A stretch of DNA of 64,000 nucleotides from positions 4,521,501 through 4,585,500 of the forward strand of contig NZ_AP023367.1 of NCBI RefSeq assembly GCF_014218335.1, read 5' to 3'. Each line of letters begins with the position of its first letter. The first letter of the stretch is position 1. Positions 30,913 to 40,100 of this stretch are shown in pieces. The position numbers were made by a program, and so were the translations under genes. Origin of the DNA: Anaerocolumna cellulosilytica (lineage in GTDB: Bacteria > Bacillota > Clostridia > Lachnospirales > Lachnospiraceae). A model generated the notes under the pieces. It was not told where the DNA came from. It saw nothing but the letters and a program-made list of their open reading frames with translations, and made no database searches.

Positions 30913-32493
30913 TTACAATAATACTAACGCCTTACGATCAACCTTCCCATTCATTGTTATTGGGAAATCCTTCATCAATACAAAATCATTGGGAATCATA
31001 TAATCAGGCAGATATGTTCTTAAAAATTTTTTCAGTTTCTGAACTGCCAGTTCACTATCTGTAGTAAGTATATATGCTTTTAACACAGGGTTGATGCTGT
31101 CTGCATTTATTAATGCAACAATACATTGACTAACTGATTCGTACTCACAAATTTTTGCTTCTATTTCCCCAAGTTCAATTCGAAGTCCCCTGATTTTTAC
31201 CTGATTGTCCATTCTTCCCAAATAATCAATATTCCCATCATGCATAAGGCATGCATAATCCCCAGTCCTGTAAACCATTTCTCCTCTACCTCCCAAACCA
31301 TCTACAAATTTTTCATTTGTCAGTTCAGGTTGATTTAAATACCCTCTAGCTAATCCAACACCAGCGATGCAGAGCTCTCCTTTTTCCCCAGGAGACAAAA
31401 GACAAGCTTCTCCCAAAATGTACATCGCTGTATTATCAATAGGTTTTCCAATAGGTACCTTGCTTATTTCATCATCAAAGGGACAATCATAATATGTTAC
31501 ATCGACCGTTGCTTCCGTAGGTCCATATAGATTAGTCAATCTTGTTCCGTTGATTTGTCCTAATAATGTATTAAATTTTTTAACATGAATAGGGGTTAGT
31601 GCCTCACCACTGCAAAAAATATGTTTCAATGTTAACAGCTTTGTACTATAATCCTCATTACATATATAATTAAGAAAAGAATTGAACATAGAAGGTACAA
31701 AATGTATAATGGTTATTTTGTTTTTCTCAACCTCTTCAATTATACCTTGAGGAAATCTTTCAAATCCTGGCTTTAGCATACTTACTTTTGCACCTGTTAT
31801 AGACCACCAAAATAGCTCCCATACAGATACGTCAAATACAAACGATGTTTTTTGTAATATTGTATCATAGTGTGTAATCGGATACCTTTTTTGCATCCAG
31901 TTCAACCTATTAACAACCGAGTGTTGCTCAACCATAACACCTTTTGGATTACCAGTTGAACCTGATGTATATATAATATACATTAAATCATTAGGTCTCA
32001 CCGTATCTGCATAACTGCATTCTGGCAGTTCATAATTAGATTCATCATCCAGGTTTATACAGATTTTATCAAACCCGCTTATTCTGTGTATTGTCTTGCT
32101 CTGCCCTATAAAGCAGCTTGGATTACTATCAGAGACTATATAATCGATTCTTTTTTGGGGATACTCAGGTGAAATAGGCAAGTAAGACGCCCCATATTTT
32201 AATATGCCGTAAATACCAATTATCATCTCCAAAGAACGTTCAACCATAATACCGATTATCCCATTCTTTTCAACTCCACTTAAATGAAGAGCATATGCCA
32301 GTTGCCCTGCCTTTTTGTTCAACTCTCTGTAGGTAAGTTCCTCTTCACCAAAGATGACTGCTTTTGCGTCAGGTGTTTTTTCAGCTTGTGCTTCAAATAA
32401 CTGGCATATCGTTTTATCCTTCGGATAAGAATGTGTTGTGTCATTTAACTTCTTATATATACTATCTATGTCCTGCTTTTCACATATATTCAT
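30913..32493 (-). CDS. Free-standing serine adenylation enzyme
   Basis: 526 aa, a lone A domain without carrier domain. Core motifs: LTYREL near 50, YTSGSTGNPKG near 175, NLYGPTEATVD near 325, YRTGDYA near 410, and the C-terminal lysine motif MNGKVDRKAL at the end. The binding-pocket residues read D-V-W-H-F-S-L-V-D, the known serine signature of EntF. It sits directly after an acyl-CoA dehydrogenase and a carrier protein. The same arrangement is known for ZmaJ, which loads Ser onto a carrier protein for oxidation to aminomalonyl-ACP. The likely partner is the carrier protein at 33692-33946. Confidence 0.93.
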   Translation of the reverse strand: MNICEKQDIDSIYKKLNDTTHSYPKDKTICQLFEAQAEKTPDAKAVIFGEEELTYRELNKKAGQLAYALHLSGVEKNGIIGIMVERSLEMIIGIYGILKYGASYLPISPEYPQKRIDYIVSDSNPSCFIGQSKTIHRISGFDKICINLDDESNYELPECSYADTVRPNDLMYIIYTSGSTGNPKGVMVEQHSVVNRLNWMQKRYPITHYDTILQKTSFVFDVSVWELFWWSITGAKVSMLKPGFERFPQGIIEEVEKNKITIIHFVPSMFNSFLNYICNEDYSTKLLTLKHIFCSGEALTPIHVKKFNTLLGQINGTRLTNLYGPTEATVDVTYYDCPFDDEISKVPIGKPIDNTAMYILGEACLLSPGEKGELCIAGVGLARGYLNQPELTNEKFVDGLGGRGEMVYRTGDYACLMHDGNIDYLGRMDNQVKIRGLRIELGEIEAKICEYESVSQCIVALINADSINPVLKAYILTTDSELAVQKLKKFLRTYLPDYMIPNDFVLMKDFPITMNGKVDRKALVLL

Positions 32494-32522
32494 ACTACAA
32501 ATACTCCCAAAAGCCTACAAAA

Positions 32523-33695
32523 TTACATTTTAACGGCTTTTCTCTCTGAGTTTCTATACTTTCTCACAAAACTGTTTCCTAGTATCATTTCTATAATCTG
32601 ATTACTTCCTTCAATTATTTCAAGTACTTTAGTATCCCTGTAATACCTTGCCACAGGATGAGATTCATTACAACCTACAGCCCCATGAATCTGTACAGCA
32701 TTATCTGCATGTTGCCGTGCCGCCCTAGTAGCAAAATATTTGGCTATTATAACATTTTCAGCCGAACTAGGATTATGAATATCCTTAGCATGGCATGAGT
32801 GTATGCATAAATGGCTAGCTGCTTCGTAATCCACTCCCATTTTTGTAATCATTTCTTTTATTGTACTCTGAGATATTAATTTTTCCCCAAACGTTTTTCT
32901 TTTTAGAACATGGCTGCCACAATATTCAAGGCATCCCCTTATAATACCCAGTGCCGTGAATGCAACACTAATACGTCCGTATTCTAACGCATACGGAGCT
33001 ATATGTGAAAATGCAAAGCTCGGTTTAGCTAGTATGTTTTCCTTGTTAATTTCACAATTATTGAATTCCAACACTGCTAATGCACCGGCTCTAAAGCCAA
33101 TCATGTTTTTAATTTGGATCACATTGAATCCAGGTGTATTCTTTTCTACTATTATAGCGGTTGCTTTTTCATCTTCGCCGTTTATTTTACCAAAAACAAT
33201 GAATACATCTGCCAGACCTCCAAACGTTATCCACCTTTTGGTTCCATTAATGATAATCTTATCTCCTGCCTCAGTAAATGTAGTAGTGATGCCCTTGATA
33301 TCACTACCTGCTTCTGGCTCAGTTAACGAAAAAGCTCCAAGTACTTTACCCTGTGTCATGGAAGGCAGCCATTTTAGTTTCTGCTCTTCGGTTCCCCATT
33401 TAAGTATTGATCTCATAACCATGGTATGTACATTAAATAAACCGACTAAAGATGTACTAGCTTTAGCTACAGCCTCAGTAAAAATACCATATGTCAGATG
33501 ATCCCAGCCCAGCCCGCCAAACTCTTCCGGCATTATTCCGCCAATGTATCCCGCTTCTACGCATTTATCTATAGTTTCTCTTGGTATAGACTCATTCATT
33601 TCCCATTCACATGCAAAAGGCTGAACATTAGATTCAACAAATTTTCTGAATTCTAAATATTTTTCCTTATGCTCTTTTGAAAGCAATTCTATCAT
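32523..33695 (-). CDS. Acyl-CoA dehydrogenase-type flavoprotein of extender-unit synthesis
   Basis: 390 aa, full-length acyl-CoA dehydrogenase fold. Visible family features: GAFSLTEPEAGSDI near 135, KRWITFGG near 165, and the C-terminal HGAVGCNESHPVARYYRD with a nearby EGSNQI. It overlaps the upstream carrier-protein gene by four bases (ATGA), so the two are translationally coupled. FkbI, ZmaE and ZmaI are relatives that oxidise a carrier-bound glyceryl or seryl aldehyde to the malonate-level thioester. Here it would complete oxidation of the hydroxy- or amino-substituted C3 unit on ACP. Only one such gene is present although two carrier proteins are, so it may serve both. Confidence 0.92.
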   Translation of the reverse strand: MIELLSKEHKEKYLEFRKFVESNVQPFACEWEMNESIPRETIDKCVEAGYIGGIMPEEFGGLGWDHLTYGIFTEAVAKASTSLVGLFNVHTMVMRSILKWGTEEQKLKWLPSMTQGKVLGAFSLTEPEAGSDIKGITTTFTEAGDKIIINGTKRWITFGGLADVFIVFGKINGEDEKATAIIVEKNTPGFNVIQIKNMIGFRAGALAVLEFNNCEINKENILAKPSFAFSHIAPYALEYGRISVAFTALGIIRGCLEYCGSHVLKRKTFGEKLISQSTIKEMITKMGVDYEAASHLCIHSCHAKDIHNPSSAENVIIAKYFATRAARQHADNAVQIHGAVGCNESHPVARYYRDTKVLEIIEGSNQIIEMILGNSFVRKYRNSERKAVKM

Positions 33696-33946
33696 CGATT
33701 GTCGTCACCTTTCTTTTCACATACAAACTCTGTAATATTGTTAATACACCTATAATTGTCCATATCTAAATCACTTGTAGTTATTTTAATTTCAAAGTTT
33801 TTTTCAAGAAATGTCATCAATTCTATTGCAAATAAGGAACTTACCAATCCCTCTTCAAAAATGTCCATATCATTATCTATACTATCTATGTTTACACTAT
33901 CTAAGACATATTTCTTAATTATTTCAGCAACTGCATTGTACTCCAT
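33692..33946 (-). CDS. Free acyl carrier protein for an extender unit (copy 2)
   Basis: 84 aa from the ATG at 33946, which has GGGAGG at good spacing; an in-frame TTG at 33964 would overlap that site. The phosphopantetheine site is the Ser of GLVSSLFAIEL, the FkbJ/ZmaH-type pattern. It lies between the hydroxyacyl dehydrogenase and the acyl-CoA dehydrogenase and overlaps the latter by four bases. Position next to the serine adenylation gene suggests it carries the seryl/aminomalonyl unit; that division from the other carrier protein is inference. Confidence 0.9.
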   Translation of the reverse strand: MEYNAVAEIIKKYVLDSVNIDSIDNDMDIFEEGLVSSLFAIELMTFLEKNFEIKITTSDLDMDNYRCINNITEFVCEKKGDDNR

Positions 33947-33983
33947 AATAATAAAACCTCCCAAATCTATTGAATTATATTAT

Positions 33984-34835
33984 TTAATAATTATAAAAGC
34001 CCTTACCAGTCTTCCTTCCAAGCAAGTTCGCATCAACCATCTTTCTTAGCATTGGGCAGCACCGGAATTTAGTATCCTGATAACTGTCATACAGTACATC
34101 CAAGGAATTAACAACCGTATCCAATCCAATCAAATCTGCGGTCTCTAAAGGTCCCATTTTATGTCCATAACATTTTTTGAAAATCTCATCTACCTGCATT
34201 GGTGTTGCCACACTGTCCTGCACTACGAAAGCAGCCTCATTCATAAACAAGTGGGAAATCCTGTTTGTAACAAATCCCGGCAAATCATTTACAAGAACCA
34301 CTTCTTTTTTCATTTGAGCAAGCAATGCTTTTGCATTATCTATACACTCTTCTGAGGTGTGGTATCCTCTGATTGCCTCTACACAACTTTTTAAATAGGA
34401 AGGATTCATAAAGTGTATTCCTATTACTTTATCCGGACGATCTGTAACGTTTGCCACCTTTGTAACAGAGATACAAGAAGTATTAACCGCATAGTTAACT
34501 TCTGGTTTGCACACTTTAGTCAATGCCCGATAGACGCTCTCCTTCACTTCCCATTTTTCTGGTACATTTTCTATAATAAATTCAGCAATACTTACATCTT
34601 CAATTTTATTGGTAAATGTAATCCTACTTACCACATCATCTACATTCAACTTTGGTAATGAAGCATTTGCTAGTGGACCAAAGCGAATTATACGGATTAT
34701 TTCAGTTTTTGCCCTTTCAAGTGCTTCTGGAGAACTATCTACAAGTATACAGTCCATTTCATGAAACAGCAGATCTGCAGCTATTCCTATGCCCATAGTC
34801 CCTGCACCAATAATACCGATTTTATTATATTTCAT
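33984..34835 (-). CDS. 3-hydroxyacyl-CoA dehydrogenase-type enzyme of extender-unit synthesis
   Basis: 283 aa. N-terminal Rossmann loop GIIGAGTMGIGIA, followed by ENVPE and NTSCISVT in the middle, HFMNPSY with the catalytic His, and NRISHLFMNEA plus GPLETADLIGLD in the helical C-terminal domain. This is the FkbK/ZmaG family: it oxidises the primary alcohol of a carrier-bound glyceryl or seryl unit to the aldehyde. Start ATG follows AGGAG. It sits between two carrier-protein genes, which suggests it may act on both. Length and motifs are normal for the family. Confidence 0.92.
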   Translation of the reverse strand: MKYNKIGIIGAGTMGIGIAADLLFHEMDCILVDSSPEALERAKTEIIRIIRFGPLANASLPKLNVDDVVSRITFTNKIEDVSIAEFIIENVPEKWEVKESVYRALTKVCKPEVNYAVNTSCISVTKVANVTDRPDKVIGIHFMNPSYLKSCVEAIRGYHTSEECIDNAKALLAQMKKEVVLVNDLPGFVTNRISHLFMNEAAFVVQDSVATPMQVDEIFKKCYGHKMGPLETADLIGLDTVVNSLDVLYDSYQDTKFRCCPMLRKMVDANLLGRKTGKGFYNY

Positions 34836-34906
34836 GATTTATCTCCTTCTCCCTTATTACTTTGATTTTTCACTTACTTAGCCATAACACAACACTGCCT
34901 TAAGAC

Positions 34907-35158
34907 TTATTTACACTTTTCCTTGTTCTTCAAATACCTAACTATACTATTGACCGAGGTGAAGTTTGACAATTCCATTTCATCACTTTCAACAGTGATA
35001 CAAAACTCACTCTCCATATAATTCAATAATTTCATCGCAAAAAGCGAGTTTACAAAGCCCATTGAGAAAATGTTGTCTTCATCTGAAAAGTTGATTTCCT
35101 CATCATATTTAATTAAATTATCTTCAATAAATTTTCTAACTTTTACTTTACTATCCAT
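34907..35158 (-). CDS. Free acyl carrier protein for an extender unit (copy 1)
   Basis: 83 aa, phosphopantetheine Ser in GFVNSLFAMKLLNYME, start ATG behind GGGAG. It is clearly related to the other carrier protein at 33.7 kb (same V-x-S-L-F-A pattern) but differs at most other positions. It follows directly after the FkbH-like gene, so it probably receives the glyceryl unit that becomes hydroxymalonyl-ACP. Confidence 0.9.
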   Translation of the reverse strand: MDSKVKVRKFIEDNLIKYDEEINFSDEDNIFSMGFVNSLFAMKLLNYMESEFCITVESDEMELSNFTSVNSIVRYLKNKEKCK

Positions 35159-35192
35159 AAAAGCTCCCTCTTCTTTATTCTAGCCAGATCTA

Positions 35193-36221
35193 CTATTTAT
35201 TTTCTACCCTTACATACGATGGGTAATTTTGAATAATCGACAAATCATTACTAAGAACAGTAATTCCTTCTTCATTTGTAGAAACTTCTTTAAAGTTTGC
35301 AAATTTGTAAGTTACATACATCATTTTGTTTCTATCCGTCTTTTTAAAATCAGCAAGCAAAATTTTATTGCTATATTTTGCCATTTTCATAATATATGAC
35401 AACAGTATAGTCCCCACTCCCCTTGACATTACCCTGCATGACATAAGAAGCAGTTTTAAATGGATGCTGAACTCGTTAATTTCCAGTAAAGCCAACCCTA
35501 TTTTCCCATAAGAACCATAACGGTCAATAAGTTCACATACCAATAGCCTATGATTGTCCGAGGATCTGTAATTATTTAATTCATCATAACTGTATGTATA
35601 ACCAGTGGCGTTAAGCTGATGTGTCCTTTCAGTCAATTCTATTGCTCTCATTAAATCTTCTTCCTGTGCCTCAGATATAACAAACGTCATATCTAAAGAT
35701 GCTAGAAAAGCCTCAGAGGTACCATTAAATGACTCTTCCTCTTTCTGTCTTTGTATATCCTCAACATACATAAGACGTCGCCTTTGTGCATCTTTTGTTA
35801 TATATTTGTGTTGCAGACGAGCATTGTTAAGTAATGAATCATATTCCAATGCATCAATACATGTAATCTCTGGGTGCACATACTTTACTTCTTCCCTTTC
35901 AAATAACTGGTCATCAATAAACACCATTGAGTCAATACCAATATTAATGTTTTTTTGAATATTTGATATCGATACAGATTTAGCATTCCAATTGATTTCA
36001 GGAAAAAGAAAATACTCTGCTAAACTAAACTCAAACAATTTTCGCATAGCATCGTCATAGTTATTTCTACTTGCTATGGATTGGAGGATTCCTCTCTTAT
36101 CTAATTGCTTTATAATCTCAATTATCCCAGGTTTTAATGAAACATTATTGTTTTCCAGTAAAATCCCATCCCATAATGTGTTATCTAAATCCCATATAAT
36201 ACACTTTATTTCTTTATTCAT
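35193..36221 (-). CDS. FkbH-like glyceryl transferase/phosphatase (HAD family)
   Basis: About 342 aa. The HAD signature DLDNTLWDGIL lies ten residues from the start, with FIDDQLFEREEV near 115, then a GNAT-like C-terminal half; this is the FkbH family layout. FkbH proteins take 1,3-bisphosphoglycerate, place the glyceryl group on a carrier protein and remove the phosphate. An ATG at 36233 is in frame, but GGGAG lies inside those first codons and points to the ATG at 36221 (MNKEIKCI), where homologues usually begin. No O-methyltransferase (FkbG) gene is present in the cassette, so hydroxymalonyl rather than methoxymalonyl is expected. Confidence 0.92.
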   Translation of the reverse strand: MNKEIKCIIWDLDNTLWDGILLENNNVSLKPGIIEIIKQLDKRGILQSIASRNNYDDAMRKLFEFSLAEYFLFPEINWNAKSVSISNIQKNINIGIDSMVFIDDQLFEREEVKYVHPEITCIDALEYDSLLNNARLQHKYITKDAQRRRLMYVEDIQRQKEEESFNGTSEAFLASLDMTFVISEAQEEDLMRAIELTERTHQLNATGYTYSYDELNNYRSSDNHRLLVCELIDRYGSYGKIGLALLEINEFSIHLKLLLMSCRVMSRGVGTILLSYIMKMAKYSNKILLADFKKTDRNKMMYVTYKFANFKEVSTNEEGITVLSNDLSIIQNYPSYVRVENK

Positions 36222-36222
36222 A

Positions 36223-36311
36223 CTAACTCCCATCTGTGTGCCTTAACACACATACAAATCAGGAGGTTGAAAAACTTCTTGTTTTTTCAACCTAACTCCC
36301 ATCTATATGCC
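36223..36311 (-). repeat. Duplicated start-site repeat flanking an 11-bp hairpin; possible 19-codon leader ORF
   Basis: A 20-bp near-identical repeat (ctaactcccatctgtgtgcc at 36223-36242; ctaactcccatctatatgcc at 36292-36311) holds the ribosome site and first codons of the FkbH-like gene. Between the copies is a perfect 11-bp inverted repeat (36264-36274 / 36283-36293, loop 8). The upstream copy opens a 19-codon frame, MGVRLKKQEVFQPPDLYVC, ending at 36243, just before the real gene. It could be a local duplication, an mRNA-stabilising stem between thioesterase and extender cassette, or a leader peptide. Confidence 0.55.
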
Positions 36312-36358
36312 CATTGCTAATAGCACTTGCACACGAATTACGCTCAATGTTTGTCGGG

Positions 36359-37072
36359 TTAGAAATCATAAGATAGTAATACTTTATTTATTAATTTAAC
36401 AGTATCTTCTGCTTTCTCATTAATAAAGAAATGTCCTCCATCAAATTTATAGATACTGCATTTACCCAAAGTACAATTCTTCCACGCCTCCAAATAGTTA
36501 TCATTTAAATCATTATCCTGCTTACCGCTTAAAACTGATATATCAAACTCAAATTTCGTATTTTTATGTACACAATCATATGTTTCTAATATCTTATAAT
36601 CCGCTCTTATAATTGGAATAAATGTTTCAATAAAATCATCGTTTTTCAATAATTCTTCAGGCGTTCCTCCAAGATTTCGTATTTCGTCAATTAAAACCTC
36701 CAAAGGCGCATCATGAAAGTTCGGTTTTTTCTTTTTTTCAAATGGAGGATGTAATCCGGAAAAAAAAACATGTTCCGGATTATGTAAACCTTCTTTTTTG
36801 AGTCTATGAATTAATTCATAGACAATAACACTCCCCATACTATGTCCGAAAACTGCATAATCTGAGTCTCGTATCAATGGACTTACCGTATTATAAACAT
36901 CATTAATAGCTTCTTCCATATTCTCATATTTTGGCTCCGAAAATCTTCTTCCCCTTCCAGAAAGTTCGACAGAATTAAGCTGTATGGAATTATTCAAATA
37001 TTTATCCCAGTTTCTATAAACCTGCATACTGCCACCTGCGTATGGTATGCAAATTAGTTTTATCTTCCTCAT
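36359..37072 (-). CDS. Type II (editing) thioesterase
   Basis: 237 aa alpha/beta hydrolase. Features: IPYAGGS near residue 10, the nucleophile motif GHSMGS near 80, the Asp in the SGKQDNDL segment, and the catalytic His in FDGGHFF near 213. These are the marks of GrsT/SrfAD-type enzymes that strip wrong or stalled acyl groups from carrier proteins. It lies just after the prodrug NRPS and before the extender-unit cassette, as expected for a helper of the assembly line. No chain-releasing type I thioesterase is present in the window. Confidence 0.93.
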   Translation of the reverse strand: MRKIKLICIPYAGGSMQVYRNWDKYLNNSIQLNSVELSGRGRRFSEPKYENMEEAINDVYNTVSPLIRDSDYAVFGHSMGSVIVYELIHRLKKEGLHNPEHVFFSGLHPPFEKKKKPNFHDAPLEVLIDEIRNLGGTPEELLKNDDFIETFIPIIRADYKILETYDCVHKNTKFEFDISVLSGKQDNDLNDNYLEAWKNCTLGKCSIYKFDGGHFFINEKAEDTVKLINKVLLSYDF

Positions 37073-37164
37073 CTAAAAGCCTTTCATTTAATTTTTATGT
37101 CGATTCTTGTTACAAGTGTTCTAGTTAAGAAGCACTGCTTTTATAGGGCCGAAAAAAGCTGTTA

Positions 37165-40100
37165 TCAAATAAAAAGACTATCTAGTTCCTCAGCAGTTAT
37201 ATCTAATGTATCAAAATCAGAAGGTGTAAACTCCATTGATTCACTATTACAGCAATGATTAATTATTGCTGTTAGTTCATTCATAAAGCTATCTAAATAT
37301 CTTTTCATAGTTTTTTCATAAAATTTATTTTTGCTGTATGTCAATAGTACATTCAACTCCCCCCCCACTATAAAGCAGTTAATCTCAAGAATATATGTTA
37401 ATTTATTTCTTTTATCATAATCACTCCCTATTTGATCTTTTAATAAATTCACAGGTCTATTCTTATCTTCAGCAGAAAAATCTCCGAGAAAATTGAATCG
37501 GACATATTTATTAATTTTTTCATCTTCATCAATTTCCTTTAATAAATATTTTAATACGCCAAAGCCAATTCCCTTATTTGGTATCTTTCTTATTTCTTCT
37601 TTAACCTCTTTAATCTGTTCTGATAAATTATCATTTTTAAGCTTAAAATAAAATGGATATAAGCTTGTAAACCACCCAATTGTTCTTGAAACATCTACAT
37701 TTTCAGATATATTATCTCTACCATGTCCTTCGAGTTCAACTACTATATCTTCACTTCCAGATAACTCTTTTATAGTTCTCAATAGAGCAACTATCAACAG
37801 ATCTTTTGTTTCTGTATTATATGGTATATTAGCTTTTGTCATTAAACACTCTGTCAATGCTTCATACATTTGTACTGATATTGTACAACTACTATCAACA
37901 GTGTCTTCCCCTAAATCATAATCTACAGGAAAACTGAATTCCTTACTTAAAACATGCTTCCAATAGCTTTGTTCTTCACCCATTTTATAAATGTAATAGT
38001 TTTCGATATCTTTGGCCCATTCTTGATAAGAATGTGTTTTAGATGAAAGCACAATTCTTTCTCCATTATTTATTTGCCTTACCATAGTGTTAATGTCTTC
38101 CAGAATAATCCGCCAAGAAACACCATCTACCACAAAATGATGGGCAGTAATAAGCATTATATTCTCAGATAGACCTAGATTGAATACACATGCTTTTATT
38201 AAAACTTCATTCTCGATATTAAAACTTGATTTTAGTTCATCTGCTAAAAATGTCATTTTATCAATCTGCATTGAATATGATAGGTTAGTCAAGTCATATT
38301 CCTGAATGTTATAGAATTTATCCAAGTGTTTATTGTTATAAAACAGTTCACCAACTAACGGGTTAAAATTAATTCTTAGCGAATCATGATGCTTTATTAA
38401 ATTATTCAGAATTATTTCAAGGTTTTTGATTTCAATACTCTGATTTAGCTCCAGCAATACACTTTGGTTATAATGATTAGAATTAGAATGATTATGTAAA
38501 AAAAACCAAGAAACTATCGCTGTAGGCCTAATGCTGCCTTCACAAGGCTCCTGATTAATAGCTAATCCTTTATTTTGTTCAATACACAATGCCATATCTT
38601 CAATTATTGGATTAGACAATATATCCTTAACATTTATCTTCCAACCTTTCTCGTTCAACTTTGAAGCAATCTGTATTGCTTTAATTGAATCTCCACCCAG
38701 ATGATAAAAGTTTTGTATAACACTTACTCTTTCCAAATTAAAAATATCACACATCGTTTTAATTAAACTTTTTTCTTTCTCATTTCTATATTCAATAAAT
38801 CCTGCATTTTCAATAGGTTCTACTACTGGTTTAGGTAATCGTTCTCTGTCCAATTTACCATTTCTAGTCAAAGGGATTTCAACTAGTTCAATGAAATATA
38901 ATGGAATCATATAATCTGGCAAACACGTTAGTAAAAAGTGCTTTAATTCATAAACAGTAACCTGGGCTTTTTTAACAATGTATGCACAAAGATATTTCAT
39001 GGAGTTTTTTTCTTCCATATCTACGACAAGACAGTCTTTTATCGCTTCATGATTCAATAGGTATTTTTCAATCTCGCCTAACTCAATACGATATCCACGA
39101 ATTTTAACCTGTTGGTCTGCCCTTCCAACATACTCAATTCTCCCATTATTTAAAAATTTAGCCAAATCACCTGTCTTATACATTCTTCCTTTTACAAAAT
39201 GATTATCAATAAACTTTTCCTGTGTCAATTTGGGACTATTTAAATACCCCCTTGCAATCCCATCACCTGATATATATATCTCTCCCACTGTATTTATAGG
39301 TACAGGTTTAAGATTCTTGTCCAAAACGTAAATTTGTACATTATCAGCAGGTACTCCTATTGGAACCGATATTCCATTATCACTTTCATAAGTGTACTTA
39401 TGTATCATACAACCTACAACTGTTTCCGTAGGACCGTATTCGTTGTATATATCAACTTTCCCATTGAAACTTTCATAAACATCTTTTGCAAGGTTTACCT
39501 TCAAATCCTCTCCGCCTACAATAAATCTTCTAACTGAGGAATTACTGTTATCCTTGTCCTTTAATAAAGAAAGATGAGATGGAGTAAGCTTTACTACTGT
39601 CGCTTTATTATCTTTCATTATTCTGAAGAGCACATATTCATCATTGCTATTATCATCATATACAGCGATAATGCTTCCACTTATCAAAGGAGTAAAAATT
39701 GACGTAACCGTTAAATCAAATGCCAAAGATGAATATAATGGAAATACCTCTGTCTCGTTTCTAATATACATCTTTTTTGCCCACCAGATATAATTGACCA
39801 AGCTCTGGTATTCAATCATTGAGCCCTTAGGTTTTCCCATTGAACCAGATGTATAGATTACATATACTAAGTCACTAGGTTTATTAATACACTCTAAATT
39901 TGATATATCACCAGTATATAAGTCTTGATTGTCAAGATTAATTATTTCACCACTAAAATCAATTCCTTCAGATAGCTCTATATCCGTAAGTAAAGCTTTA
40001 GAATCGGAATCTTTTAGCATGTAGTTTATCCTATCACTTGGATAATTACAATCAATCGGTAGATATGCTCCTCCCGCCTTTAGAATACCCAGTATGCCAA

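Noticed and set aside
34907-36221. Methoxymalonyl-ACP pathway (FkbG-K type)
   Set aside because: No O-methyltransferase gene is present in the cassette, and the serine adenylation enzyme points to the zwittermicin version.
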